A stretch of 40,121 nt of DNA, taken from positions 1 through 40,121 of the forward strand of contig CAYLSV010000031.1 in the NCBI GenBank assembly GCA_964386435.1. The letters run 5' to 3'. Position numbers and translations under genes: made by a program. Below are positions 1-6,609 of this stretch, piece after piece (position 1 is the stretch's first letter; every line of letters starts with the position of its first letter). The notes beneath the pieces are model-generated. The model ran no database searches. It saw only the letters and a list, made by a program, of their open reading frames with translations, and had not been told where the DNA came from. Origin of the DNA: CAYLSV01 sp964386435 (lineage in GTDB: Bacteria > Planctomycetota > Phycisphaerae > Tepidisphaerales > Tepidisphaeraceae).

Positions 1-80
1 CTGCTACGCAGCGGTGGGGGGGCTCAGCGACGTCGCAAGCACAACCAAGCTGCCATTGCCGCAATGGTTCCATCGCCCAC

Positions 81-1265
81 GTGCCGATACGCTCCTTGGT
101 GACCGCCGCCACGACCAGCCCGCGCATCGCCGTCGTCCAGCGGGGCGACTGGGCCGGGGCACGCCGCGCGGCCGCGGCCGGGGGCGTCGAGACGTACAAC
201 GGCCAGTTCCACACGGTCCGCCTGCTCGACGACCTGCTCCGCCCGCACCCGCACCTCAGCTACGCCAAGGGCCAGCTTGAGCCGGAGGTCATCGAAGGCC
301 ACGGCACGCTCCGCCACCTGCCGGAACCAATCGGCCTCACGAAGCTCCTGCCCGGCCGCTGGCGGGAATGGCTGCGGGCCAGGCAGGCAATCCGCGGCAT
401 GGAGGCGTTCGGCACCACGCACCTGCTGCTGCGGCTCAACGACGTCGTCGGGGCGACGATTCTCGCATGGGCCGACCGCCGGAACCTGCCGACGGCCGTG
501 CTGCTGGCGGCGCGGTTCAACCCGCAGCACGCCCCGGACGTGAAGCTCGCCACGCTGGCGAACGCCGACAACGTGCTGTTCCTGGCCAACCACAACACGG
601 TGGCCACGCAAAGCGCCATCGACTGCGGCCTGCGGGCGGAGAAGGCAATCGCCTGGGACCTGCCGCCCGATTCGCGGCCGGAAGATTTCGAGCCGAAGAC
701 GATCGACCCCACCGCCCGCCTGGAGCTGGCCTACGCCGGGCAGATGATCGAGACGAAGGGCGTCGGCGATCTGCTCGACGCCGTCGCCAAGCTTCACCAC
801 GCCGGCCGCCCCGTCCGCCTGCGGGCCTTCGGCGACGGCGGGGCGCTGGCGCAGTTCCGCCGCCACCCGATGGTCGCCGCCGGCGTCGCGGAGTTGCCGG
901 GGCAGTCGGACAACGCCGTTGTCCAGCGGGCGATGCGGGACGCCCACCTCGTCGTCGTTCCCAGCCGCCCGGAGTTCGCCGAGGCCCGCCCGTTCGTCCT
1001 CGGCGAGGCCCTCTCCAAACGCACCCCCGTCGTCGTCAGCGACCACCCGATCTTCCGCGGCTACTTCACCGAAGGCGTTGGTGCCCACTTCTTCCCCGCC
1101 GCCGACGCGCAAGCCCTCGCCGACGTGTTGGCCAAAACCGCCGCCGACCCCGCCGCCTACGCCGGCCTCAGCCGCCGCACCGCCGAGGCTTGGGTCGGGC
1201 TGCAGATCGACACCACCTTCGACGACATCCTCGCCCGCCTCGCCGATGCGTGGCACCTGGCCTGA
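81..1265 (+). CDS. Glycosyltransferase family 4-like protein
   Basis: A 394-residue protein with the two-domain layout of GT-B, group 1 (GT4) glycosyltransferases, which move a sugar from a nucleotide-activated donor to an acceptor, usually in glycan or exopolysaccharide synthesis. The N-terminus contains the glycine-rich GGVETYN acceptor-domain loop (about residues 34-40). The C-terminal half has LAYAGQMIETKGVGDLLDA, the usual start of the donor domain. Further on, VVVPSRPEFAEARPFVLGEALSKRTPVVVSD has the conserved glutamates of the EX7E-type donor site. The start is taken as GTG at 81; GTG at 99 is also possible, and no clear Shine-Dalgarno decides. The stop lies 1 base before the end of the convergent gene at 1267. 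The sugar and acceptor cannot be told from sequence. Confidence 0.88.
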   Translation: MPIRSLVTAATTSPRIAVVQRGDWAGARRAAAAGGVETYNGQFHTVRLLDDLLRPHPHLSYAKGQLEPEVIEGHGTLRHLPEPIGLTKLLPGRWREWLRARQAIRGMEAFGTTHLLLRLNDVVGATILAWADRRNLPTAVLLAARFNPQHAPDVKLATLANADNVLFLANHNTVATQSAIDCGLRAEKAIAWDLPPDSRPEDFEPKTIDPTARLELAYAGQMIETKGVGDLLDAVAKLHHAGRPVRLRAFGDGGALAQFRRHPMVAAGVAELPGQSDNAVVQRAMRDAHLVVVPSRPEFAEARPFVLGEALSKRTPVVVSDHPIFRGYFTEGVGAHFFPAADAQALADVLAKTAADPAAYAGLSRRTAEAWVGLQIDTTFDDILARLADAWHLA

Positions 1266-1266
1266 G

Positions 1267-1776
1267 CTAATCGAGCGGGCACGGTGCATCCAGTTGCCGG
1301 TAAAGCTTTCGCAACTCGTCCCGCTTCGCCGGCAGCATCAACCCGAGCTTCGTCTCGACGTACGCCGTCCGCGGCAATGGCTCCACCGTCGGCTCCTGTC
1401 CGAACCTTCGGCGCCGCAGCAGGGCGGTGTCGTCTGAGACCGACTCCGGCAACGCCCCAATTGGCCGCAGCCCGCCGCCTTGGTAGATGGCGTCGATGTC
1501 GAGCTCCTCGACGAGTTCCCGCCCGCCCCGAACCAGAGGCCGCAGCGACGTGATCATTTCGTCGTACGAGTCGACGTGGTAGTGAAAGCCGGCGTCGCCG
1601 ATGCTCACTTGCGAGAAGCCGTCCACGTCATCGCCCCACGTGAGCAAGTCGAGCGACGTCCCGCCTTCCTCACCCGGTGACACGATGTACCAGACCATGT
1701 CGTGGGCGTTCACTTGCCGCAGGATGTCGGGCCAATCCAGATCCCGCTGTAGACGCTCGAGTAGTTCGTTTGCCAT
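1267..1776 (-). CDS. Uncharacterised 169-residue acidic protein downstream of the Y-RNA array
   Basis: No family recognised. The start is ATG at 1776, preceded by GGAG about 8 bases upstream; a TTG two codons earlier is less likely. The protein is acidic and probably cytosolic, with no signal peptide or membrane segment. The middle carries a charged motif around WYIVSPGEEGG and LLTWGDDVDGF, and the C-terminal quarter is Arg/Lys-rich. It lies on the same strand as the Ro60 gene and the four Y-like RNAs and begins only 23 bases after the last RNA stem closes at 1800, with no convincing terminator between. It could therefore be the distal gene of the Ro60 transcript. That link is inferred from position only. 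Confidence 0.72.
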   Translation of the reverse strand: MANELLERLQRDLDWPDILRQVNAHDMVWYIVSPGEEGGTSLDLLTWGDDVDGFSQVSIGDAGFHYHVDSYDEMITSLRPLVRGGRELVEELDIDAIYQGGGLRPIGALPESVSDDTALLRRRRFGQEPTVEPLPRTAYVETKLGLMLPAKRDELRKLYRQLDAPCPLD

Positions 1777-1799
1777 AATCAACTCCGCGATTGTTCAAA

Positions 1800-2020
1800 G
1801 AAGATCAGGTCTGCCGCCGGGCCAGCCTTGGGGGCGGGCGACGATGGTGTTGGGGAGGCGTTTACCGCGCTCTACCGTTGAGCTACCGCCCGTTGTTCCA
1901 TAATCGGGCGGACCGGACTCGAACCGGCAACCTCGGGCTCCAGAAGCATGCATGGACTCCGCCAAGGCATTCGCCCGACCCCAAGGCTCGCCCGGCAATC
2001 TACCGGCGAACCTGATCTTC
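1800..2020 (-). ncRNA. Y RNA 4 (YrlA-like, with permuted tRNA-like module)
   Basis: A minus-strand RNA of about 221 nt, closed by GAAGATCAGGT (2020-2010) pairing with ACCTGATCTTC (1810-1800), followed inward by GCCGGGC/GCCCGGC and AGCCTTGGGG/CCCCAAGGCT. Inside is GGCGAATGCC, facing CATCGTCGCC, which resembles the Ro60-binding motif of bacterial Y RNAs. The head is a tRNA with its halves swapped: a T-arm with loop TTCGAGT (1928-1912), a 7-bp acceptor-like stem CCGCCCG/CGGGCGG capped by a 12-nt loop (1911-1886), then a D-arm with loop AACGGTA (1883-1869). YrlA-type Y RNAs are known to mimic tRNA and to tether Ro60 to an effector such as polynucleotide phosphorylase; that function is inferred here. 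It begins 11 nt after the tRNA-Arg 3' end. Confidence 0.85.
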
Positions 2021-2031
2021 ATTCCTCACGA

Positions 2032-2105
2032 TGTTTCCGGCAGGACTCGAACCTGCAACCTTCGCGTTCGTAGCGCGATGCCTTGTCCAGTTAGGCCACG
2101 GAAAC
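2032..2105 (-). tRNA. tRNA-Arg (anticodon ACG)
   Basis: A full canonical cloverleaf on the minus strand. The acceptor stem GTTTCCG/CGGAAAC pairs at 7 of 7. The D-arm is GCC/GGC with GG in the loop. The anticodon stem TCGCG/CGCGA encloses loop CTACGAA, giving anticodon ACG (read as ICG after deamination). The variable loop has 5 nt, and the T-arm GCAGG/CCTGC has loop TTCGAGT. The discriminator base is A and CCA is not encoded. It sits inside the Y-RNA array, 2 nt after the closing stem of RNA 3 and 11 nt before RNA 4. RNase P and 3'-end processing of this tRNA would therefore also help release the flanking RNAs if all are co-transcribed. Confidence 0.97.
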
Positions 2106-2107
2106 TT

Positions 2108-2243
2108 GCCACAAGCGGCCGCCGTACCCATCGGGCGCGGGCGACGAGTGTTCATTGGGAAGTGGGCATAGTTAGCAATATGTACTTCCACAAGGCATTC
2201 GACCGCGACCAATGGACACGGCGGGACCTGCTTGTGATGTGGC
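2108..2243 (-). ncRNA. Y RNA 3 (plain stem-loop, no tRNA-like module)
   Basis: A minus-strand RNA of about 130 nt. CACAAGC (2236-2230) pairs with GCTTGTG (2116-2110). Next, a 16-bp helix, CCGCCGTGTCCATTGG with CCGATGGGTACGGCGG, holds 13 Watson-Crick and 3 G-U pairs, a pattern expected of selection on RNA structure. Then CGCGG/CCGCG leads to GTCGAATGCC opposite ACTCGTCGCC, the same conserved pair of motifs as in the three sister RNAs. The head is a simple hairpin of about 9 bp (TTGTGGAAGT with ACTTCCCAA) with no T-arm or D-arm. Its 3' end abuts the tRNA-Arg 5' end, so RNase P could form that end. The outer limit on the 5' side (2236 or 2243) is uncertain. Confidence 0.78.
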
Positions 2244-2279
2244 CGAGGCCGACCAAGCCGCGGCTGGTTCAACGAAAAG

Positions 2280-2474
2280 CATCTGGCGTCCGCCCCACCC
2301 CGCCGAAGCGGGGGCGACGAGAGGTTCGGGGAGCTTTTTACCGTGCTCTACCCATTGAGCTACCGCCCCATCGAAGGGGCAGGCCGGACTCGAACCGGCA
2401 ACCACGGGCTTAAGAAGCATGGACTCCGCCAAGGCATTCGCCCGCGCCTGAGCGGGGCGGGGAGACGCCAGATG
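2280..2474 (-). ncRNA. Y RNA 2 (YrlA-like, with permuted tRNA-like module)
   Basis: A minus-strand RNA of about 195 nt. The closing stem CATCTGGCGTC (2474-2464) pairs perfectly with GACGCCAGATG (2290-2280) and continues with CCCCGCCCCGC/GCGGGGTGGGG (one G-U). It contains GGCGAATGCC facing TCTCGTCGCC. The head runs T-arm GCCGG/CCGGC with loop TTCGAGT (2399-2383), then a 7-bp acceptor-like stem CTGCCCC/GGGGCGG with loop TTCGAT (2382-2363), then a D-arm with GGG in the loop (2360-2345). CCGTG/CACGG occupies the anticodon-stem position and leads into the long stem. A TTTT run directly follows the closing stem. The T-arm is identical to that of RNA 1 while the closing stems are unrelated in sequence. 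Confidence 0.87.
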
Positions 2475-2483
2475 TCAAACAAG

Positions 2484-2629
2484 AAGTCAGGCCGCGACGA
2501 CAAGGGTTTGCCGAGACATTCACGCTACGCTCTCCCGTTGAGCTACCGCCCGAAGGCGGGCCGGACTCGAACCGGCAACCTCAGCGTCCTTGGAATGTAG
2601 TCCCGACGGCATTCGCCGCGGCCTGACTT
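2484..2629 (-). ncRNA. Y RNA 1 (YrlA-like, with permuted tRNA-like module)
   Basis: A minus-strand RNA of about 146 nt starting 19 nt after the Ro60 stop codon. The closing stem AAGTCAGGCCGCG (from 2629) pairs perfectly with CGCGGCCTGACTT (to 2484). The 5' side carries GGCGAATG and the 3' side CCTTGTC, which fit the bacterial Y-RNA consensus as I recall it (GNCGAAN(0-1)G and CNUUGNC). The head has a T-arm with loop TTCGAGT (2576-2560), then CCGCC-TTCG-GGCGG, an acceptor-like stem capped by a UUCG tetraloop (2559-2546), then D-arm GCTC/GAGC with GGG in the loop (2543-2529). Helices ACGCT/AGCGT and ACATTC/GAATGT join it to the Ro60-binding stem. The expected role is to tether Ro60 to a nuclease and gate the ring. 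Confidence 0.9.
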
Positions 2630-2648
2630 TCGACCAACTTCTATCAAG

Positions 2649-4244
2649 CTATAAACTTTCCTTCTCGATCTCGTGGACCCAGTGCTCGCCGGTTGAGTCG
2701 CCGCGGGTGAAGGCGTCGATCACCGGCCACACCGCGTCGCTGAAGCCGCCGAGGTTCAGCACGTCCGCCGCCGTGGCGGCCTGGCTCGTGCCGTAGGGCT
2801 GGATGTCCAAACAGACCATCTTCGCCATCGGGTTGCGGGCCTTGATGAGCCGCCACTCGTCGACCACCGCCGTCGTGCTCCGCCAGCCGGGCGGGCGGTT
2901 GTCGATCCACGACTCGTTGTCCGACACGAACAGCACCACATCCGGGGCGATGCCGTGCGTGTTGAGCCACCGGAGCGGAGCCGCACAGTCGGTGCCGCCG
3001 CCGAGCATGTTGCTCAGCCGCTTGGCCGACTCGAGCACCGGGCGGTGCATTTGCTTGTTGTCCACGTGGCGGACCTCGTGGTTGAACGGCAGGATCGTGG
3101 TCCGCGGGTTCCGCCGCGACACCGCCGCGGCCAGGAGGGCCGAGACGTCGACGCACCGGATCGCCGTGGTGCCGCCGCCACGGTGGCCCGTGACCGGCGA
3201 ACTCATCGAACCGCTCACGTCCGGCAGCACGGCCACCGTCGCCGGCGCGCCGTCGGCCCGCCGCAGCATTGGGACGTTCTGCACGCTGATTTCCATCGCG
3301 TCGTGCAACGCCTGCCGAACCGACCCCGGCACGCCCTCGCCCGCCGCGGTGTACGCCGCGAGCAAGCCATATGGAAACGCCCGGCTCCGCCGGATGGCCG
3401 CCTCGTCCCGCAGCTTCTTGGCCACGAGCTTTACGAGGTGGCGGTGCGTGAACACGTTGTGCCGGGCGAACGTGTTCAGGTTCATCCGCGTCGTGTTCCA
3501 CGGTGCGTTCTCCGCGATCTGCTGCCAGTGATGGTCCGACAGCTTCAGGCCGCTGAGCAGCATGAACGGCAGATCGGGCATCTTCGCCTTACCGCCGTTT
3601 TGCAGCGCCGCCTTGAACGCCTCGTACTGTTGCACGATTTCCGGCAGCAGCGCGGCGTCGTGGTCCCGGCCGATGAGGTAGGCGAACAGCGCCCGCCGCT
3701 CGTCGTCCTTCGGCTTGGGGTGGACCATGCGGATTACGTCGGCGATCGACGGGCTGGTGCCGACCGAGTCGCGGAGCAGCGCTTCGGGCAACCGGTTGTT
3801 GAGCCAGTCGGCCACGAGCCGCTTGGGCAGGGTGCCCAGCGATTGCCGAGCGACGACGCCCGACCGCATGATCTGCACGAAGTTCCGCAGCATCCGGCCG
3901 TTGTCGATCACCCGATCGAATACCTCGGCCATCAGCCCTGGCGACAGCACCGACAAGCTCGCCACCAGCAATGCCGGGGCATCCTTCATCTGGCCTTTGG
4001 TCCGGCCGTAGAGGGCGCACCGGGCGATGAACTCCGGCTCGACGCCGGCGATCAGCTCGAGCGTCCGTTCCAACTGCTCGCCGCCGGTGGCGTAGAACGT
4101 CTGGTTGAACGTGCCGGTGGCGACGAACTGCGCGAGGGCCGCCTTGTTGGACAGCTTGTACGCCAGGCCGCCGGCCTCATTGATGTGGCGGGCGGCCTGC
4201 CGCTGCTTGGTGCGGTTGCCGCCGAAGAGTGCGATGCTTGCCAT
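2649..4244 (-). CDS. rsr: Ro60 orthologue (TROVE and VWA domain ring protein, Rsr)
   Basis: A 531-residue protein with a TROVE HEAT-like ring (about residues 15-330) and a C-terminal von Willebrand A domain (about 335-520). The VWA keeps a MIDAS site: DVSGSMSS (D342, S344, S346), T418-D419 and D442. Ro60 proteins bind Y RNAs on the outside of the ring and single-stranded ends of misfolded RNA in the central hole, and serve RNA quality control and stress survival. The start is ATG at 4244, with GGAG 7 nt upstream; the reading frame stays open upstream but that part is not protein-like. A sigma-54-type promoter lies about 50 nt upstream, rtcR is divergent, and four Y-like RNAs follow directly. 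This matches the Ro60/RtcR arrangement known from RNA-repair operons, except that no RtcB ligase is nearby. Confidence 0.97.
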   Translation of the reverse strand: MASIALFGGNRTKQRQAARHINEAGGLAYKLSNKAALAQFVATGTFNQTFYATGGEQLERTLELIAGVEPEFIARCALYGRTKGQMKDAPALLVASLSVLSPGLMAEVFDRVIDNGRMLRNFVQIMRSGVVARQSLGTLPKRLVADWLNNRLPEALLRDSVGTSPSIADVIRMVHPKPKDDERRALFAYLIGRDHDAALLPEIVQQYEAFKAALQNGGKAKMPDLPFMLLSGLKLSDHHWQQIAENAPWNTTRMNLNTFARHNVFTHRHLVKLVAKKLRDEAAIRRSRAFPYGLLAAYTAAGEGVPGSVRQALHDAMEISVQNVPMLRRADGAPATVAVLPDVSGSMSSPVTGHRGGGTTAIRCVDVSALLAAAVSRRNPRTTILPFNHEVRHVDNKQMHRPVLESAKRLSNMLGGGTDCAAPLRWLNTHGIAPDVVLFVSDNESWIDNRPPGWRSTTAVVDEWRLIKARNPMAKMVCLDIQPYGTSQAATAADVLNLGGFSDAVWPVIDAFTRGDSTGEHWVHEIEKESL

Positions 4245-4292
4245 GGTGAGTCTCCGATCTCGCCGCCGAAAGTGCGACGTCGCCAACCCCCT

Positions 4293-4308
4293 AGCGTGAG
4301 CCGTGCCA
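4293..4308 (-). promoter_or_regulatory. Probable sigma-54 (-24/-12) promoter of the Ro60/Y-RNA operon
   Basis: The minus strand reads TGGCACG-GCTC-ACGCT. Against the sigma-54 consensus TGGCACG-N4-TTGCW it matches the whole -24 box and the GC and W of the -12 box with exact spacing; only TT is replaced by AC. Transcription would start near 4283, giving a 5' leader of about 39 nt before the Ro60 ATG. The presence of RtcR, a dedicated sigma-54 activator, just upstream and divergent supports the call. Confidence 0.72.
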
Positions 4309-4336
4309 GCGGCGGGCCGGGCGGCGTCCTGATCAA

Positions 4337-4352
4337 CCGCAAGCCGTTGCGG
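4337..4352. promoter_or_regulatory. Candidate RtcR upstream activating site (palindrome)
   Basis: CCGCAA-GCCG-TTGCGG is a perfect 6-bp inverted repeat with a 4-nt spacer. It lies about 30 bp upstream of the -24 box and next to an AT-rich run (4362-4379) that is unusual for this GC-rich DNA. Enhancer-binding proteins bind inverted repeats upstream of sigma-54 promoters, so this is a reasonable but untested operator candidate. Confidence 0.35.
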
Positions 4353-4456
4353 CAGAGTGGCTTGAAAAGAATTATTTTGTGCGGAAGCGTCCCAAACCGA
4401 CTTCCCGGCATCCCGCGAGTTGTAGATGGACGGCGAGTGCTTTATCCTGCCGGATC

Positions 4457-6004
4457 GTGCCCCGCCGTTGCCCACAAGTCGTGATCGGCCTCGTCGGCAG
4501 CGTGCTCGATGCCGGCTTCGCCGAGAAGCGGTGGGAGAAGTGGCGGCCGACGGTCGCCATCGGGCAGCACGACGATTTGCAAATCGATCGGCTCGAACTG
4601 CTCCACCAGCCGAAGGACGGCCGGCTGCTGACGACGGTGGTCGAAGACTTTCATCAGGTGTCGCCAGAGACGGCGGTGCGGACGCACGCCGTCGATGTCG
4701 CCGACCCGTGGGACTTTGAGGCGATGTACGCGGCGCTGCTGTCGTGGGCCGAGTCGATGAAGCTCGACGAGGAGAAGGCGGACTACCTGGTCCACATGAC
4801 GACTGGCACGCACGTCGCCCAAATCTGCTGGTTCCTGCTGGTCGAGAGTCGGCGGATTCCGGGAAAGTTGTTGCAAATAGCGCCGCCGAAGAAGTCGGAG
4901 CACTCGCCGGGCACCTGGCGGACGATCGATTTAGACCTCGCCCGGTACGACAAGCTCGCCGCCCGATTCGCCGAGGATCATGCGGAGGATGTCGATTTGC
5001 TGAAGCGCGGCATTGCCACGCGGAACAAGGCGTTCAACAGGTTGATCGACTACGTCGGCCGGATCGCGGTGCGCAGCCGGGAGCCGATGTTGCTGACCGG
5101 GCCGACCGGGGCGGGCAAGAGCCAGCTCGCGCGGCAGGTGTTCGAGCTGAAGAAGCGGCGGGGGCAGGTGAAGGGGCGGTTCGTCGAGGTGAACTGCGCG
5201 ACCCTGCGCGGCGACACGGCGGCCGGGGCGTTGTTCGGGCACACCAAGGGCGCGTTCACCGGGGCCGCCACGGCGCGTGACGGGTTGCTCCGCTCAGCCG
5301 ACGGCGGCGTGCTGTTCCTCGACGAGATCGGTGAGCTCGGCCTCGATGAGCAGGCAATGCTTCTGCGGGCGATTGAGGAAAAAACCTTCCTGCCCGTCGG
5401 CAGCGACGAGCCGGTGGCGAGCGACTTCGATTTGTTGGCCGGCACGAACCGCGATCTGGCGACTGATCGTTTCCGGGACGATTTGCTCGCCCGCATCAAC
5501 TTGTGGAGCGTTGAGTTACCGAGTTTGCGTGAGCGGCCGGAGGACATCGAGCCGAATTTGGATTACGAGCTCGCCCGCTGCAGCGTCGGCGGGCAGCAGA
5601 TGCGGCTGACCCGCGATGCCCGCCGGGCGTTTCTTGCCTTCGCCACCGATCCGGCTTCAACGTGGGCCGGCAACTTCCGCGATTTGCGGGCGGCCGTCAC
5701 GCGGATGACGACGCTGGCCGAGGGCGGCCGGGTGACACCGGAGGACGTGCGGCGGGAAGCCGAACGCCTCGTGACAAGCTGGGGCGGCGGGGCGAGCGAC
5801 CTGCCGGTGCCGGCGGAGATCGATCTGTTCGACGCCGCGCAACTGCGGGCGGTGATTGAGGTATGTCGCCGCTGCCCCACGCTCTCGGCGGCGGGCCGGC
5901 AGCTGTTCGCCGTCAGCCGCCGCGGGAAGAAGACGCCCAACGACGCCGACCGGCTGCGCAAGTATCTCGGCCGGTTCGGGCTGACGTTCGACGAGTTGAA
6001 GTGA
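4457..6004 (+). CDS. rtcR: RtcR, sigma-54-dependent activator with N-terminal CARF domain
   Basis: A 515-residue protein that aligns along its length with RtcR of enterobacteria. The N-terminal CARF-type sensor domain (about 1-180) includes DRLELLH, DPWDFE and the conserved HMTTGTHVAQICWFLL. The AAA+ domain has Walker A GPTGAGKS (215-222), the sigma-54-contacting GAFTGA loop (265-270) and Walker B LFLDEIGE (286-293). The C-terminus has a Fis-like helix-turn-helix ending NDADRLRKYLGRFGLT. GTG at 4457 is chosen because it begins the homologous part; an in-frame start at 4379 would add 26 residues with no family similarity. RtcR senses an RNA-damage ligand and turns on RNA-repair genes. Here the only obvious target is the divergent Ro60/Y-RNA operon. 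Confidence 0.95.
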   Translation: MPRRCPQVVIGLVGSVLDAGFAEKRWEKWRPTVAIGQHDDLQIDRLELLHQPKDGRLLTTVVEDFHQVSPETAVRTHAVDVADPWDFEAMYAALLSWAESMKLDEEKADYLVHMTTGTHVAQICWFLLVESRRIPGKLLQIAPPKKSEHSPGTWRTIDLDLARYDKLAARFAEDHAEDVDLLKRGIATRNKAFNRLIDYVGRIAVRSREPMLLTGPTGAGKSQLARQVFELKKRRGQVKGRFVEVNCATLRGDTAAGALFGHTKGAFTGAATARDGLLRSADGGVLFLDEIGELGLDEQAMLLRAIEEKTFLPVGSDEPVASDFDLLAGTNRDLATDRFRDDLLARINLWSVELPSLRERPEDIEPNLDYELARCSVGGQQMRLTRDARRAFLAFATDPASTWAGNFRDLRAAVTRMTTLAEGGRVTPEDVRREAERLVTSWGGGASDLPVPAEIDLFDAAQLRAVIEVCRRCPTLSAAGRQLFAVSRRGKKTPNDADRLRKYLGRFGLTFDELK

Positions 6005-6197
6005 CTGCCTGCGCGACGTCGGGCCGTCGCCTGACAACGTGTTATTGGGCGGCTACTGTTGTCATTCGCAAGGAATTTGCCATGCTTCATCGCACCCGCC
6101 CATCCTGACCGCGTGCCGCCCCGGCGACGTGGTTGATGAACGAGCAAGCCGCCCGGTTTTCAGAGGCGGTGGCGACGTGATGTTTGGCAGGTGCGAG

Positions 6198-6602
6198 ATG
6201 GCAAAGACGAAAATCAAGAAACTGAAGAGGACGAAGAAACTGCGGCAGCCCGCCCCGGCAACGCTCGCCGGGCACGGGGCCGCCGCCCGGCTCGTCGGGC
6301 CGGAGGACGTGGCAATTGGGCAGTACGTGACAATCGTCGAGCACACCCGTGAGGTGATGTGGCTTGACGACCAGCAGTTCGGCGACCCGGCGAGCGCGCT
6401 GCGGCGGGTGAAGGTCACGCAGCGGGTCGACGACGCCGGGCTGCCGTTGAAAATCCTGGGCGTGTCGCTGCCGTTCGTGTTCGTGCAAAACGCCCACGGC
6501 AGCCGCTTCGCCGTCGACCTCGCTTGCAGCCGACTCGCTCGACTGGACGCCGGCTACGGCAAGGCGGCGTTCCCGGCGAAGAAGAAACGCAAGCGGAAGT
6601 GA
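6198..6602 (+). CDS. Uncharacterised 134-residue basic-ended protein
   Basis: No family recognised. Both ends are strongly basic (KTKIKKLKRTKKLRQ at the N-terminus, KKKRKRK at the C-terminus), with a mixed core around EDVAIGQYVTIVEHTREVMW and LPFVFVQNAHGSRFAVDL. It has no signal peptide or membrane segment. Charged tails of this kind suggest nucleic-acid or ribosome binding, but this is only inference. ATG at 6198 is chosen, with a purine-rich stretch upstream; the frame is open further back but without protein character. It lies 193 bases after rtcR on the same strand, and a functional link to rtcR is not shown. Confidence 0.68.
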   Translation: MAKTKIKKLKRTKKLRQPAPATLAGHGAAARLVGPEDVAIGQYVTIVEHTREVMWLDDQQFGDPASALRRVKVTQRVDDAGLPLKILGVSLPFVFVQNAHGSRFAVDLACSRLARLDAGYGKAAFPAKKKRKRK

Positions 6603-6609
6603 GGCGCAA

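Noticed and set aside
24..1289. 421-codon open frame on the minus strand
   Set aside because: Antisense shadow of the glycosyltransferase gene in very GC-rich DNA; composition is low-complexity and shows no family.
1863..1980. A conventional tRNA made from TCGGGCG and CGCCCGA around the T-arm of RNA 4
   Set aside because: The apparent acceptor pairs, but no proper anticodon arm or D-arm lies between, whereas the permuted fold with the downstream D-arm works in all three copies.
1791..2600. Several open reading frames of 66-153 codons over the Y-RNA array, with translations containing GRTRTGN
   Set aside because: They are readings across RNA stems and the antisense of T-arms; the RTRTGN pattern is what GGACTCGAACCGG gives when translated. 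No ribosome sites or domains.
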